A stretch of 64,000 bases of DNA from Ruegeria sp. PrR005 (GCF_010500245.1 NZ_JAAGOX010000055.1:124001-188000); one strand, 5' to 3'; counted from the first letter of the stretch, positions 7,940-16,691 are shown. Notes: generated by a model from the sequence alone, not told the origin. Numbers and translations: made by a program.

Positions 7940-7986
7940 GTACAAAACGGTCAATCCGCCCTTGAACCCCAGTACAAAACGGTCAA
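7940..7986. repeat. Short tandem-spaced direct repeat
   Basis: GTACAAAACGGTCAA occurs twice, at 7940-7954 and 7972-7986, with a 32-bp period, in the gap between the metallopeptidase and mltG. The second copy runs into the mltG terminator. The function is unknown; it may be a duplicated regulatory half-site or a remnant. Confidence 0.6.
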
Positions 7987-8009
7987 AACCCCGCCGTGTC
8001 GGCGGGGTT
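7985..8009 (-). terminator. Terminator downstream of mltG
   Basis: A perfect 10-bp stem (AACCCCGCCG / CGGCGGGGTT, 7987-7996 with 8000-8009) and a 3-nt loop. On the minus strand it ends in TTTT, 8 bp after the mltG stop codon. Confidence 0.75.
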
Positions 8010-8016
8010 CCTGTTC

Positions 8017-9171
8017 TTAGTTGCCTTGCTGCTGCGCCTCGATCTCGCGCCACTTGGCCACGTTTCGGTTATGCTCTTCCAGCGTTTCCGCAAACGCATG
8101 CCCACCGGTCCCATCCGCCACGAAGAACACGAAATTCGTCTTCTCCGGATTGGCCGCCGCCTCCAGGCTGGCAAGCCCCGGGTTGGCGATTGGCGTCGGC
8201 GGAAGGCCATCAATCACGTAAGTATTCCAAGGTGTTACCTTACGAAGCTCACTCTGTCGCAGACCACGACCCAACACGCCTTGCCCCTTGGTGACGCCAT
8301 AGATCACCGTCGGGTCGGTTTGCAGCCGCATGCCACGCTCCAGCCGGTTGACAAAGACGCTCGCCACCTGGCCGCGCTCTTCGGGGACGCCGGTTTCCTT
8401 CTCGATGATCGAGGCGAGGATCAGCAGCTCCTCACGGGTCTCGATCGGCAGATCCTCTTGCCGTTCCTCCCAGGCCGCGTTAATTCTAAGCGTTTGTTTT
8501 TCCTGCATTTCCGCAAGAATCTCATCGCGATTTTCGCCCTGCTGAACCTCATAGCTGTCCGGCGCGAGCATACCCTCGGCGGGCAGTTGCGAGACCTCGC
8601 CCGACAGTACGTCCCAGGCTTTCAGCCCTTCGACCACCTGCCAGCTGGTCACCCCTTCGGCCAGCGCCAACCGGTACCGTGTATCCCGCTGGTCGCGTTT
8701 CTCGGCATAGACCTCCGGTGTTTCGCCCGCGGACGGATCGAACTCCACCAGTTCTACAAACTGCTCGGTCGTCGGGTCAAGCTCACGAACTTCAACCTGT
8801 AACTTGTTGACACCAATACGATAAACGATTTCGGTCCCACAGGTGCTGGCGCCACCGCGGGTGATCTGGTCGATGATCCCCTCCATCGAGGCGCCTTCCT
8901 TGACCAGGTAGCTGCCCGCCTTCAGTTGTGGTGCCTTCTCCGAATAGCGCGCCCCGATCCGGAACAGTGCCCCGCTGCTCACGGCACCAGCGGCTTCCAG
9001 GTCACGACTGACGCGGGTCATGTTGGACCCGCTTTTCACTTGCAGACATATCGCGTTCTCCAGCGGGCCTTCCGCAACATATTGCGATTTACCCCACAGG
9101 ATCACGCCAGCCAGCAGGAACAGGCCAACCGCCAGAACGGTCAGCATGTTCGAGGCGAGAGCCCGCCACAT
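8017..9171 (-). CDS. mltG: Endolytic transglycosylase MltG
   Basis: Membrane-anchored lytic transglycosylase that cuts nascent glycan strands inside the chain and sets peptidoglycan strand length; 384 residues. One N-terminal transmembrane helix (about 7-27) places the YceG domain in the periplasm. The catalytic Glu is in LASIIEKETGVPEERGQVASVF, and the PTVIYG and LPPTPIANPG segments are conserved. Its start ATG overlaps the fabF stop codon (TGATG), so it is translationally coupled to fabF, an arrangement frequent in proteobacteria where acpP-fabF-mltG lie together. A terminator follows the stop codon. Confidence 0.93.
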   Translation of the reverse strand: MWRALASNMLTVLAVGLFLLAGVILWGKSQYVAEGPLENAICLQVKSGSNMTRVSRDLEAAGAVSSGALFRIGARYSEKAPQLKAGSYLVKEGASMEGIIDQITRGGASTCGTEIVYRIGVNKLQVEVRELDPTTEQFVELVEFDPSAGETPEVYAEKRDQRDTRYRLALAEGVTSWQVVEGLKAWDVLSGEVSQLPAEGMLAPDSYEVQQGENRDEILAEMQEKQTLRINAAWEERQEDLPIETREELLILASIIEKETGVPEERGQVASVFVNRLERGMRLQTDPTVIYGVTKGQGVLGRGLRQSELRKVTPWNTYVIDGLPPTPIANPGLASLEAAANPEKTNFVFFVADGTGGHAFAETLEEHNRNVAKWREIEAQQQGN

Positions 9172-10436
9172 CAGTCGGCCTTCCCGAAGATCACGCTCGC
9201 ATTGGTGCCGCCAAAGCCAAAGGAGTTCGACAGCGCCACGTCGATCTTGCGTTCGCGCTTGGCGTTCGGGGCCAGGTCAACCGGGGTATCCACCGCCGGA
9301 TTGTCCAGGTTGATCGTCGGCGGCGCCACCTGATCGCGGATAGCAAGGATCGAGAAGATAGCCTCGATCGCGCCAGCAGCACCCAGCAGGTGCCCGGTGG
9401 CGGACTTGGTCGAGGACATGGTGACATTGGCCGCATGGTTGCCCAACAGCCGCTCCACCGCGCCCAGTTCGATGGTGTCGGCCATGGTCGAAGTGCCATG
9501 CGCATTGATGTAATCCAGGTCCGACGGCTCCAGCCCGGCGCTGCGCAGCGCGGCGCGCATCGAGCGTTCCGCCCCGTCGCCAGTCTCGGACGGCGCGGTG
9601 ATGTGATAGGCGTCGCCCGACATGCCATAACCCAGCACCTCGGCATAGATCTTGGCGCCGCGCGCCTTGGCGTGCTCATAGTCCTCCAGCACCACGATGC
9701 CCGCGCCCTCGCCCATCACGAACCCGTCGCGGTCGGCGTCATAGGGGCGGCTGGCGGCCTTGGGGTTGTCGGCATATTTGGTCGACAGCGCCTTGCAGGC
9801 GTTGAACCCCGCAATGCCGATCTCGCAGATGCAGGCTTCGCCACCACCGGCGATCATCACATCCGCGTCACCAGCCCGGATGATCCGGCTGGCGTCACCG
9901 ATTGCATGCGCCCCGGTCGAACAGGCGGTCACCACCGAATGGTTCGGCCCCTTGAAGCCGAAACGGATCGACACCTGGCCCGAGGCCAAGTTGATCAGCG
10001 CACCGGGAATAAAAAAGGGCGATACCCGGCGGGGTCCCTTCTCCTTGATCAGGTTGGCGGTCTCGGCAATCGAGCCCAGCCCACCGATGCCCGAACCGAT
10101 CAGCACGCCGGTACGCAGGCGATCCTCTTCATCCTCGGGCAGCCAGTTGGCGTCCTTGCACGCCATCTCGGCCGCCGCGATGGAATAGAGAATGAAATCC
10201 TCGATCTTGCGTTGCTCTTTCGGCGGCATCCAGTCATCGGGGTTGAATGTGCCACCGGTGCCGTCGCCGCGCGGCACTTCGCAGGCATAGGTCGTGGTGA
10301 CGCCCGATGCCACCGCATCGAACCGTGTAATCGGACCCGCGCCCGATTGTCCCTCCAGCAGCCGGGACCATGTTTCCTCGACCCCGCTGGCCAAGGGGGT
10401 GATCAGTCCCAGTCCGGTTACAACGACTCTGCGCAT
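9171..10436 (-). CDS. fabF: 3-oxoacyl-[ACP] synthase II (KAS II)
   Basis: Condensing enzyme that elongates acyl-ACP with malonyl-ACP in type II fatty acid synthesis; 421 residues. The active-site Cys is in VVTACSTGAHA (about residue 164) and the two His are in NAHGTSTMAD and KSATGHLLGAAG, giving the Cys-His-His triad of KAS I/II. The start at 10436 was chosen for GAGG 7 nt upstream and the typical MRRVVVTGLG N-terminus. The stop overlaps the mltG start. It belongs with the acpP, fabG and fabD genes further upstream on the same strand, but three unrelated genes lie between. Confidence 0.96.
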   Translation of the reverse strand: MRRVVVTGLGLITPLASGVEETWSRLLEGQSGAGPITRFDAVASGVTTTYACEVPRGDGTGGTFNPDDWMPPKEQRKIEDFILYSIAAAEMACKDANWLPEDEEDRLRTGVLIGSGIGGLGSIAETANLIKEKGPRRVSPFFIPGALINLASGQVSIRFGFKGPNHSVVTACSTGAHAIGDASRIIRAGDADVMIAGGGEACICEIGIAGFNACKALSTKYADNPKAASRPYDADRDGFVMGEGAGIVVLEDYEHAKARGAKIYAEVLGYGMSGDAYHITAPSETGDGAERSMRAALRSAGLEPSDLDYINAHGTSTMADTIELGAVERLLGNHAANVTMSSTKSATGHLLGAAGAIEAIFSILAIRDQVAPPTINLDNPAVDTPVDLAPNAKRERKIDVALSNSFGFGGTNASVIFGKAD

Positions 10437-10521
10437 GAATTGCCTCTTGCCTGCTTGCTGTTCGAGAACCGCTCTTACCCTGCCCGGCCCCATCTGGGCA
10501 AGAGCAAGGGTGCTTCGCCGC

Positions 10522-11469
10522 TCAGCCAGAGGCGGCCACTTGCCGCCCGATCAGGCCGAGAACCGTGGTCAAGAGCTGGGCGGCCAGTACAGCCCCCACG
10601 CCATCCCGGTCATTGGACGGCATGAATTCCACCAGGTCGAACCCCGCGATCCGCGCCCTTTTCGACACGCCTCGGATCAGCCGCAAGGCCTGGGCATAGG
10701 TCAGACCACCCGCCGTAGGAGCGATCACGGCCGGCATGATCGACGGGTCGAGCGCATCGCAATCAAAGCAGATCACCACCTGCGCGTCCTCAGGGATCAG
10801 AGCCAAGGCGCGTTCGATGCCATCTATCTCCAGTTCGTGCGCCGGGATCACATGCGCCCCCCAGGCCTGCGCCGCCTCCAGCGCATCCATCCGGGCCGAG
10901 CCGACGCCGCGTGCACCGACCTGGATGATCCGCTCAACATGCGTCATCTCGCTGGCCCGGCGCATCGTGGAACTCAGGCCCCATCGCTCGCCCTCGACCT
11001 CGTCGCGCCAGTCGATATGCGCGTCGATTTGCAGGATGGTTATGGGACCGTGATCCGCATAGGCGGCCAGCAGTGGAATGGGCAGCGAGTCGTCACCGCC
11101 CAACAGGACCGGCACCGCCCCAGTTGACAGAACCGCGCGGGTCGTCGCCTCGATCAGGGCGCGGTTGTGTGCCGGGTCGGACGGCTCCACGGACAGATCA
11201 CCGGCATCAATGGCCCGAACACCAGCCGGTAGGACCGGCCCGCCAAGGTCGAAATTCACCTTGGCGGTGTCCCCGGCATAAGCCGCGCTACCCGCCCGCA
11301 TGGCCGCAGGTCCGCCTGCGCAATAGGGCCCAACGGATTTGTAGGGCGTTGCGCAGTCCGCGCCAAAGATCACGATATCTGCCTCTGGCGCCCCGGGTTC
11401 CGCGCGCGACAACCCAAGAAAACTGCCCGGAGCGCCGCCACCGCCAAACATGTCCTTCAGCCCGACCAT
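10522..11469 (-). CDS. Arginase/agmatinase (ureohydrolase) family protein
   Basis: Binuclear metal hydrolase of guanidino compounds such as agmatine, guanidinobutyrate or a related compound; 315 residues from ATG 11469, picked because GGAGG lies 5 nt upstream (an ATG at 11508 has none). Metal-binding DAHID and FDCDALDPSIMPA are present. The first conserved motif, normally GGDHS, reads GGDDS, so a metal-ligand His is replaced by Asp. The fold is clear but the substrate is not; it should not be assumed to be agmatinase. It lies between fabF and the HisA-like gene on the same strand. Confidence 0.8.
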   Translation of the reverse strand: MVGLKDMFGGGGAPGSFLGLSRAEPGAPEADIVIFGADCATPYKSVGPYCAGGPAAMRAGSAAYAGDTAKVNFDLGGPVLPAGVRAIDAGDLSVEPSDPAHNRALIEATTRAVLSTGAVPVLLGGDDSLPIPLLAAYADHGPITILQIDAHIDWRDEVEGERWGLSSTMRRASEMTHVERIIQVGARGVGSARMDALEAAQAWGAHVIPAHELEIDGIERALALIPEDAQVVICFDCDALDPSIMPAVIAPTAGGLTYAQALRLIRGVSKRARIAGFDLVEFMPSNDRDGVGAVLAAQLLTTVLGLIGRQVAASG

Positions 11470-11528
11470 CACACCCTCCGCTGTTGAGTCCAGCGCAGGG
11501 TTCCGCATAGCGGAGTGACAGGCAAGCC

Positions 11529-12272
11529 TTATTGGAACGGCGCGACCGGTTCGTGCGCGTCGCTGGCGATCCTCAGCGCCTCGTCCAGCTCCACCGTCTT
11601 GCGGAACAGCGCCCGGCCAACCAGCGCCCCGGCGATATTGGGCACATAAGCCAGGCGGGATATGTCGTCGACCGTCCGCACCACGCCACTGGCGATAACC
11701 GGCGTGCGCGAATGTTCGGCGACGCGGGCGATCATGCTCAGCCGCGCCTCGACCTCGCCGACATCGCTGTCGATGTCGGTGACCACGATGGCGGCAAAGG
11801 GAGTCCCGGCATAGGCGTCGATAAACGCCTCGGGCGTATAGGCGCTCTGGCTGCGCCAGCCGTCGGTCATGACATATCCCTGCCAGACGTCCACCGTCAG
11901 AACGATCTGGTCAGGGTGACGCTTGGCCAGGTCCTTGACCATCGCGGGTTCGCGCGCGGCCAGGGTGCCGATCACGATCCGTCCCGCCCCCTTGTCGATC
12001 CAATGCTCGATCCGTTCACGCGACCGCATCCCACCCGCGAGCTGTACCGGGATCTCGGCCTTGCGGATGATCTCTTCGACCAGCGCATCATTGCCGGGCT
12101 GCCCCGCAGCCGCATCAAGATCCGTCAGGTGCATCCATTCGGCACCGGCCTTGGCCCAGCGTTCGACCGTCGCGATGGGGTCGACATGCCAGAGCATGGG
12201 GGTTTCCAGGCGCCCCCGGTCGAGGCTGACGCAACGACCTTTTTGCAGTTCCATCGTCGGGTAGATGATCAT
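11529..12272 (-). CDS. HisA-like TIM-barrel protein (ProFAR isomerase paralogue)
   Basis: Phosphoribosyl-isomerase-like (beta-alpha)8 barrel, 247 residues. It aligns with HisA over its length: LTDLDAA, LAGGMRSRERIE, GAGRIVIGTLA, VVTDIDSDVGEV and GVVRTVDDI match the phosphate-binding and barrel motifs. The first strand reads MIIYPTMELQKG where HisA has a catalytic Asp (PAIDL); here residue 8 is Glu and the next segments diverge. No other his gene is nearby. GGAGG lies 7 nt before ATG 12272. It may retain isomerase activity or have a new substrate; the name HisA should be used with caution. Confidence 0.7.
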   Translation of the reverse strand: MIIYPTMELQKGRCVSLDRGRLETPMLWHVDPIATVERWAKAGAEWMHLTDLDAAAGQPGNDALVEEIIRKAEIPVQLAGGMRSRERIEHWIDKGAGRIVIGTLAAREPAMVKDLAKRHPDQIVLTVDVWQGYVMTDGWRSQSAYTPEAFIDAYAGTPFAAIVVTDIDSDVGEVEARLSMIARVAEHSRTPVIASGVVRTVDDISRLAYVPNIAGALVGRALFRKTVELDEALRIASDAHEPVAPFQ

Positions 12273-12379
12273 GGCCGCTCCTCCGCTGAAAGCCAACGAG
12301 ATGGAGCTTATCACAGCGCTTCGCCAACCTTGCTGACCTGAATTCGGTGAAATGCGATTGTTTCGCGACACACTTGGTT

Positions 12380-12919
12380 TCAGTTGTGGGCAGGCGGCCC
12401 ATCCCGGCGGAGCAAAACAACCGGATCACCGCCGAATTCGGATCGGCGCATCTCGCGATACCCCAAGGCCCCGGCCAGCCGCAGCGAGCGCTCATTCTCT
12501 GGCGAGACCATGGCCACCAACCGCCCGGGGATGATCCGGTCGAACCAATCATGCGCCGCCTGAACGGCTTCGCGCCCCAGACCCAGCCCCTGCATCTCGG
12601 GCGACAGAACCCAACCCGCCTCGGGATAGGGATCGAAGTCCTCGCCCAGATCGCGGCTGGTATAGAAGAAGCCCGCCTGCCCGATCAGTTCGCGCGTCTT
12701 TTGCAGGATCACGCCCCATTGACCGAAGCCAGTCATCTGCCAGTGACCGGCGTTGCGCAGAAACGCCTCCCACGCCTCGCCTCGGGTTTTCGGCCTGCCA
12801 CCGATGAATTGCACGACGTCGGGATCGGCCCACATCCGGGCATAGCGGTCAAAATCCTCGGGCCGCATCCCCGCAAGCCGCAACCGCGCGGTATTCAGAA
12901 TTGGAATGGATCGGATCAT
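12380..12919 (-). CDS. GNAT family N-acetyltransferase (RimJ/RimL type)
   Basis: Acetyl-CoA-dependent N-acetyltransferase of the Acetyltransf_3/RimJ-like group, 179 residues. The conserved start ILNTARLRLAGMRPEDFDRY, GFFY (strand 4) and the acetyl-CoA loop QGLGLGREAVQAAHDW at about residues 123-138 are visible. ATG 12919 begins the conserved part, with AGGA 9 nt upstream; the frame is open further upstream. The target (protein N-terminus, small amine or antibiotic) is not predictable. It is the first of three genes between acpP and fabF. Confidence 0.85.
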   Translation of the reverse strand: MIRSIPILNTARLRLAGMRPEDFDRYARMWADPDVVQFIGGRPKTRGEAWEAFLRNAGHWQMTGFGQWGVILQKTRELIGQAGFFYTSRDLGEDFDPYPEAGWVLSPEMQGLGLGREAVQAAHDWFDRIIPGRLVAMVSPENERSLRLAGALGYREMRRSEFGGDPVVLLRRDGPPAHN

Positions 12920-13000
12920 TTGCGCCCGTCCTTTTGCCTGCCTCGGATCAAGGGTGCAAAGGCGCGGGGATTCGGGCAACCGCTTTCCGGTCACGAAATC

Positions 13001-13029
13001 GAAAAAGGCGCCTTCCTGCCGGAAGGCGC
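13001..13029 (-). terminator. Terminator downstream of acpP
   Basis: A perfect 10-bp stem GGCGCCTTCC / GGAAGGCGCC (13006-13015 with 13020-13029), 4-nt loop, followed on the minus strand by TTTTT (13005-13001). It lies 30 bp past the acpP stop. Confidence 0.8.
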
Positions 13030-13059
13030 CTGAGAAACCTGTCGGTCTCTAACCGAAGA

Positions 13060-13293
13060 TCAGGACGCTTCGGTGATGAACTTGACTGCGTCGCCGAAGG
13101 TCTGAATGGTTTCGGCCGCGTCGTCCGGGATCTCGATGCCGAACTCTTCTTCGAAGGCCATGACCAGCTCGACGGTGTCGAGGCTGTCCGCGCCCAGGTC
13201 GTCGATGAACGAGGCGTTCTCGGTCACTTTGTCTTCTTCGACACCCAGGTGCTCCACAACGATCTTCTTAACGCGATCTGCGACGTCGCTCAT
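13060..13293 (-). CDS. acpP: Acyl carrier protein
   Basis: Acyl carrier protein of type II fatty acid synthesis, 77 residues and strongly acidic. The 4'-phosphopantetheine attachment Ser is in [19 protein letters not shown] at about residue 37, the typical DSL motif. It shuttles acyl chains among FabD, FabG and FabF encoded nearby. A sigma-70-like promoter lies upstream (13450-13477) and a strong terminator follows, so acpP can be transcribed alone at a high level, as is usual for this abundant protein. Confidence 0.97.
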   Translation of the reverse strand: MSDVADRVKKIVVEHLGVEEDKVTENASFIDDLGADSLDTVELVMAFEEEFGIEIPDDAAETIQTFGDAVKFITEAS

Positions 13294-13449
13294 GTCAGTT
13301 CCTCATTCCTACGGGGCCCACTGGCCCATTTTTGCCCTTGCCCGCTCGGGGTGGCTTGGTTTTGCCCTGTCCGGGCGGTTCAGGTTCCGGGAAGTTCCCG
13401 GGAAAGCAGAAGGCCGACCCCATCGTCCGGCCTCCTTCAGGATGCGCCG

Positions 13450-13477
13450 CCTATAACACAGACGCGCGCGTTGGCAA
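13450..13477 (-). promoter_or_regulatory. Probable promoter of acpP
   Basis: On the minus strand TTGCCA (13477-13472), a 16-bp spacer and TATAGG (13455-13450), about 150 bp upstream of the acpP start and after the fabG stop codon. Confidence 0.5.
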
Positions 13478-13505
13478 ACGCTTTCGCATTTTGCCGCCGC
13501 GCCGA

Positions 13506-14243
13506 TCACAACATGGCCATACCGCCGTTTACATGCAAGGTGGCACCGGTCACATAGGCGGCCTCCTGGCTGGCGAGATACAGGACCGCGGCCGCGATTT
13601 CCTCGGGCGAACCCATGCGCCCGGCGGGAACCTGCGCCAACAGGCCGGATTTCTGGTCATCCGTCAGCTTGTCGGTCATCGCCGTGGTGATAAAACCCGG
13701 CGCCACCGCGTTGACGGTGATTCCCCGGCTGGCGACCTCATAGGCCAGCGATTTGGACATTCCGATGACTCCGGCCTTGGAGGCGGCATAATTGCCCTGT
13801 CCGGGGTTTCCGATGGCGCCCACCACAGACGAGATGTTCACGATCCGGCCCCAGCGCGCCTTCATCATGCCGCGCAGCACACCCTTGCACAGTTTCATCG
13901 TGGCGGTCAGGTTCACGTCGATCACACTTTGCCATTCGTCATCCGACATGCGCATGAACAGGTTGTCACGGGTGATGCCGGCATTGTTGACCAGAATGTC
14001 GACCGAGCCCAGCACTTCGGCGGCCTGTTTCGGCAGCGCCTCGACGGCCGCCATGTCGCTCAGGTTGCAGGTCAGCACATGGGCCCGTTCACCCAGCTCG
14101 TCGGCCAGCGCCTGAAGCGGCTCGACCCGGGTTCCCGACAGCACCACCGAGGCACCGGCAGCATGCAGCGCGCGGGCGATGGCGCCGCCGATACCGCCCG
14201 AGGCGCCGGTGATCAGGGCATTCTTTCCGGTCAGATCAAACAT
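13506..14243 (-). CDS. fabG: 3-oxoacyl-[ACP] reductase
   Basis: NADPH-dependent reductase of the fatty acid elongation cycle, 245 residues, the typical FabG length. It has TGASGGIGGAIARAL for cofactor binding, NNAG, and the catalytic Ser-Tyr-Lys in NISSVVGAIGNPGQGNYAAS followed by K. The C-terminus has the FabG-typical YVTGATLHVNGGMAM. The start was set at ATG 14243 (GAGG 9 nt upstream); an ATG at 14249 is only 3 nt from the same GAGG. It lies between fabD (upstream) and acpP (downstream), all on the minus strand. Confidence 0.96.
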   Translation of the reverse strand: MFDLTGKNALITGASGGIGGAIARALHAAGASVVLSGTRVEPLQALADELGERAHVLTCNLSDMAAVEALPKQAAEVLGSVDILVNNAGITRDNLFMRMSDDEWQSVIDVNLTATMKLCKGVLRGMMKARWGRIVNISSVVGAIGNPGQGNYAASKAGVIGMSKSLAYEVASRGITVNAVAPGFITTAMTDKLTDDQKSGLLAQVPAGRMGSPEEIAAAVLYLASQEAAYVTGATLHVNGGMAML

Positions 14244-14300
14244 AGACATATTCCTCTTATCCCCGACCATCCAGGTCGGGTCTTGCACGTTTAGGTGGGT

Positions 14301-15239
14301 TCAGGCGTCGCCAGCAAGGATTTTTTGCACATCTTCAGGTGTGCCCGCCGGTTTGCAGGCGATCTCGCGATTGATCTTGCGTACCATACCCGACAGCGCC
14401 TTGCCCGCGCCGATCTCCCAGATCTCGGTCACGCCCTGGGCCGCCATGTATTCGACGCTTTCACGCCAGCGGACCGAGCCGGTGACCTGTTCGACCAGCA
14501 GTTGCCGGATCAGGTCAGGATCGTTCACCGCCTCGGCGCGCACATTGGCCACCAGGGGCACCGCTGGGGCCTTGATCTCGACCCCGGCCAGGGCCTCGGC
14601 CATGGCATCGGCGGCGGGCTGCATCAGCGCACAATGGAACGGGGCGCTGACCGGTAACATGACAGCACGCTTGGCGCCTTTGGCCTTGGCAATCTCGGCG
14701 GCACGTTCCACCGCCGCCTTGGCGCCCGAAACGACCACCTGGGTCGGATCGTTGTCATTGGCGGCCTGACAGACTTCGCCCTGTGCCGCCTCGGCGGCCA
14801 CCTCGCGCACCGCTGCAAGGTCGAGACCCAGGATCGCTGCCATCGCACCTTGCCCGACCGGCACCGCGCTTTGCATCGCCTGCCCGCGAGTGCGCAAGAG
14901 CCGTGCGGTATCGCCAACACTCAGCGCCCCGGCGGCGGCCAGCGCCGAATACTCGCCCAACGAGTGACCTGCGACATAGGCCGCCTGGGTGATCGCCACG
15001 CCTTCTGCCTCGAGCGCGCGCATCGCCGCCATCGAGGTCGCCATCAGAGCCGGTTGTGCATTCTGCGTCAGCGTCAGGGTCTCGATGTCGCCTTCCCAGA
15101 TCAGCGCGCTCAGCTTCTCACCCAGCGCGGCATCCACCTCGTCGAAAACGGCCTGCGCGGCCGGATAGGTCTCGGCCAATGCCTTGCCCATGCCGATGGT
15201 CTGGGCACCCTGCCCGGGAAACACGAATGCGGTCGTCAT
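14301..15239 (-). CDS. fabD: Malonyl-CoA:ACP transacylase
   Basis: Transfers malonate from CoA to acyl carrier protein, 312 residues. The N-terminus FVFPGQGAQTIGMG and the nucleophile elbow GHSLGEYSAL (catalytic Ser near residue 93) are diagnostic. The partner catalytic His is in VSAPFHCALM, and QPAL precedes the elbow as expected. ATG 15239 has GAAGG 8 nt upstream. It is the first gene of the fabD-fabG-acpP series on the minus strand. Confidence 0.96.
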   Translation of the reverse strand: MTTAFVFPGQGAQTIGMGKALAETYPAAQAVFDEVDAALGEKLSALIWEGDIETLTLTQNAQPALMATSMAAMRALEAEGVAITQAAYVAGHSLGEYSALAAAGALSVGDTARLLRTRGQAMQSAVPVGQGAMAAILGLDLAAVREVAAEAAQGEVCQAANDNDPTQVVVSGAKAAVERAAEIAKAKGAKRAVMLPVSAPFHCALMQPAADAMAEALAGVEIKAPAVPLVANVRAEAVNDPDLIRQLLVEQVTGSVRWRESVEYMAAQGVTEIWEIGAGKALSGMVRKINREIACKPAGTPEDVQKILAGDA

Positions 15240-15398
15240 CTCTGTCCCTTCGCTCTCTGAAACGCTAACGCCGGGTGTAGCCGCCCCGCCCGCCCCGCAC
15301 AAGCTCTGCATCCTGACACGAGGGTTGTGCGATCACGCATATTGTTCAGACCAAGCCACCGGTTAGGTTCGGACTATCCCTGAAATCCGGTAATTGAG

Positions 15399-16622
15399 AT
15401 GCAACTTTCAAACACAGACCGAAGCTATGGCGGTGTGACCAAGACCTTTCATTGGCTCACGGCCCTTTTGATTCTCACCGTCATCCCTGTTGGATGGATC
15501 GCCAACGATCTGGCCCACGCGGTGACCGACCCCTCGATTCCCAGCACCGAGGCAGACATCGCGCGCGCGGCCTGGCTGTTCTCGCTGCACAAGACGCTGG
15601 GGGTAACGGTTTTCTTTGTAGCGTTGGCGCGTATTGCCTGGGCGCTTACCCAAGCCAAACCCGGGCTGCTCAACGCCGACAAACGGGCCGAGGCGATGGC
15701 CGCCGAAACCGTACACTGGCTGCTTTATGGATCTCTGGTATTGGTGCCCCTCAGCGGCTGGATCCATCATGCCGCGACCGAGGGTTTTGCCCCGATATGG
15801 TGGCCCTTCGGACAATCCCTGCCACTGGTCCCGAAAGACACGGCACTGGCCGCTGTGACCGCCGGGCTGCACCAGGTGCTGCAATGGGTTCTGGTGGTTT
15901 CGCTTGCGCTGCATGTCGCGGGCGCCCTGAAACACCATGTCATCGACCGCGACGAGACCCTGCGGCGGATGCTGCCCGGGCGCAACGCGGCACCCCAGCC
16001 GCCTGCACATCCTCAATCCACGTCGCCGCTTGTCGCAGCGCTCGTCATCTGGGCTGCGGCGCTGGGTTGCGGCGCCTGGCTGGGCATGTTCGACCGGGGC
16101 GAGAGCAGCGGATACGCACAAGGCGTGCCGTTGGAGAGCGTCGCATCCGACTGGACCGTGACCGAAGGAACGCTGGAGATTACCGTAACCCAGCTTGGAA
16201 ACCCTGTGACCGGAAGTTTCGCGGATTGGACCGCCGCCATCCGGTTCGAAGAGCGTGAAACGCCCGGCGCAGCCGGTGATGTGGCCGTTACCATTGCAAT
16301 CGGGTCGCTGACGCTGGGTTCGGTGACTGCGCAGGCGATGGGCCCGGATTTCTTCGACGCCTCGGTTTTTCCCACCGCCGAGTTCCTGGCCGATCTCTAC
16401 CGGACCGAGGTCGGGTACGAGGCCCGAGGGACGCTCACCCTGCGTGGGACGACGGTTGATGTGACCCTGCCCTTCGATCTCGATATGGACGGCAACACCG
16501 CCAAAGTAAGCGGCACGGTCACGCTCAATCGGCTGGATTTCGGGATCGGCGGCAATTTGCCAGACGAAAGTTCACTCAAGTTTCCGGTCACGGTCGCGGT
16601 GAGCCTGACGGCTGCCCGGTAA
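15399..16622 (+). CDS. Cytochrome b561-YceI domain fusion protein
   Basis: Two-domain protein of 407 residues. Residues 1-195 are a prokaryotic cytochrome b561 with four predicted transmembrane helices and candidate haem-ligand His in TKTFHWLTA, SLHKTLG, TVHWLL and GLHQVLQW. After a fifth hydrophobic helix (about 205-225), residues 235-407 form a YceI-like lipocalin-fold domain, predicted to be periplasmic. YceI proteins bind isoprenoid lipids such as polyisoprenoids or quinones, so the fusion could pass electrons between quinone and a bound lipid; this is inference. It is convergent with a separate yceI gene at 16692-17279. Confidence 0.85.
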   Translation: MQLSNTDRSYGGVTKTFHWLTALLILTVIPVGWIANDLAHAVTDPSIPSTEADIARAAWLFSLHKTLGVTVFFVALARIAWALTQAKPGLLNADKRAEAMAAETVHWLLYGSLVLVPLSGWIHHAATEGFAPIWWPFGQSLPLVPKDTALAAVTAGLHQVLQWVLVVSLALHVAGALKHHVIDRDETLRRMLPGRNAAPQPPAHPQSTSPLVAALVIWAAALGCGAWLGMFDRGESSGYAQGVPLESVASDWTVTEGTLEITVTQLGNPVTGSFADWTAAIRFEERETPGAAGDVAVTIAIGSLTLGSVTAQAMGPDFFDASVFPTAEFLADLYRTEVGYEARGTLTLRGTTVDVTLPFDLDMDGNTAKVSGTVTLNRLDFGIGGNLPDESSLKFPVTVAVSLTAAR

Positions 16623-16645
16623 GTCGAGCAGCGTCACCAACATCA

Positions 16646-16673
16646 AAAGGGCCCGGCAAAGCGGGCCCCTTTC
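16646..16673. terminator. Bidirectional terminator between the two YceI-type genes
   Basis: GGGCCCG / CGGGCCC stem (16649-16655 with 16662-16668) with a 6-nt loop, flanked by A-run and T-run, so it can serve both convergent genes. Confidence 0.7.
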
Positions 16674-16691
16674 TTTCCTGCTAAGCGACGC

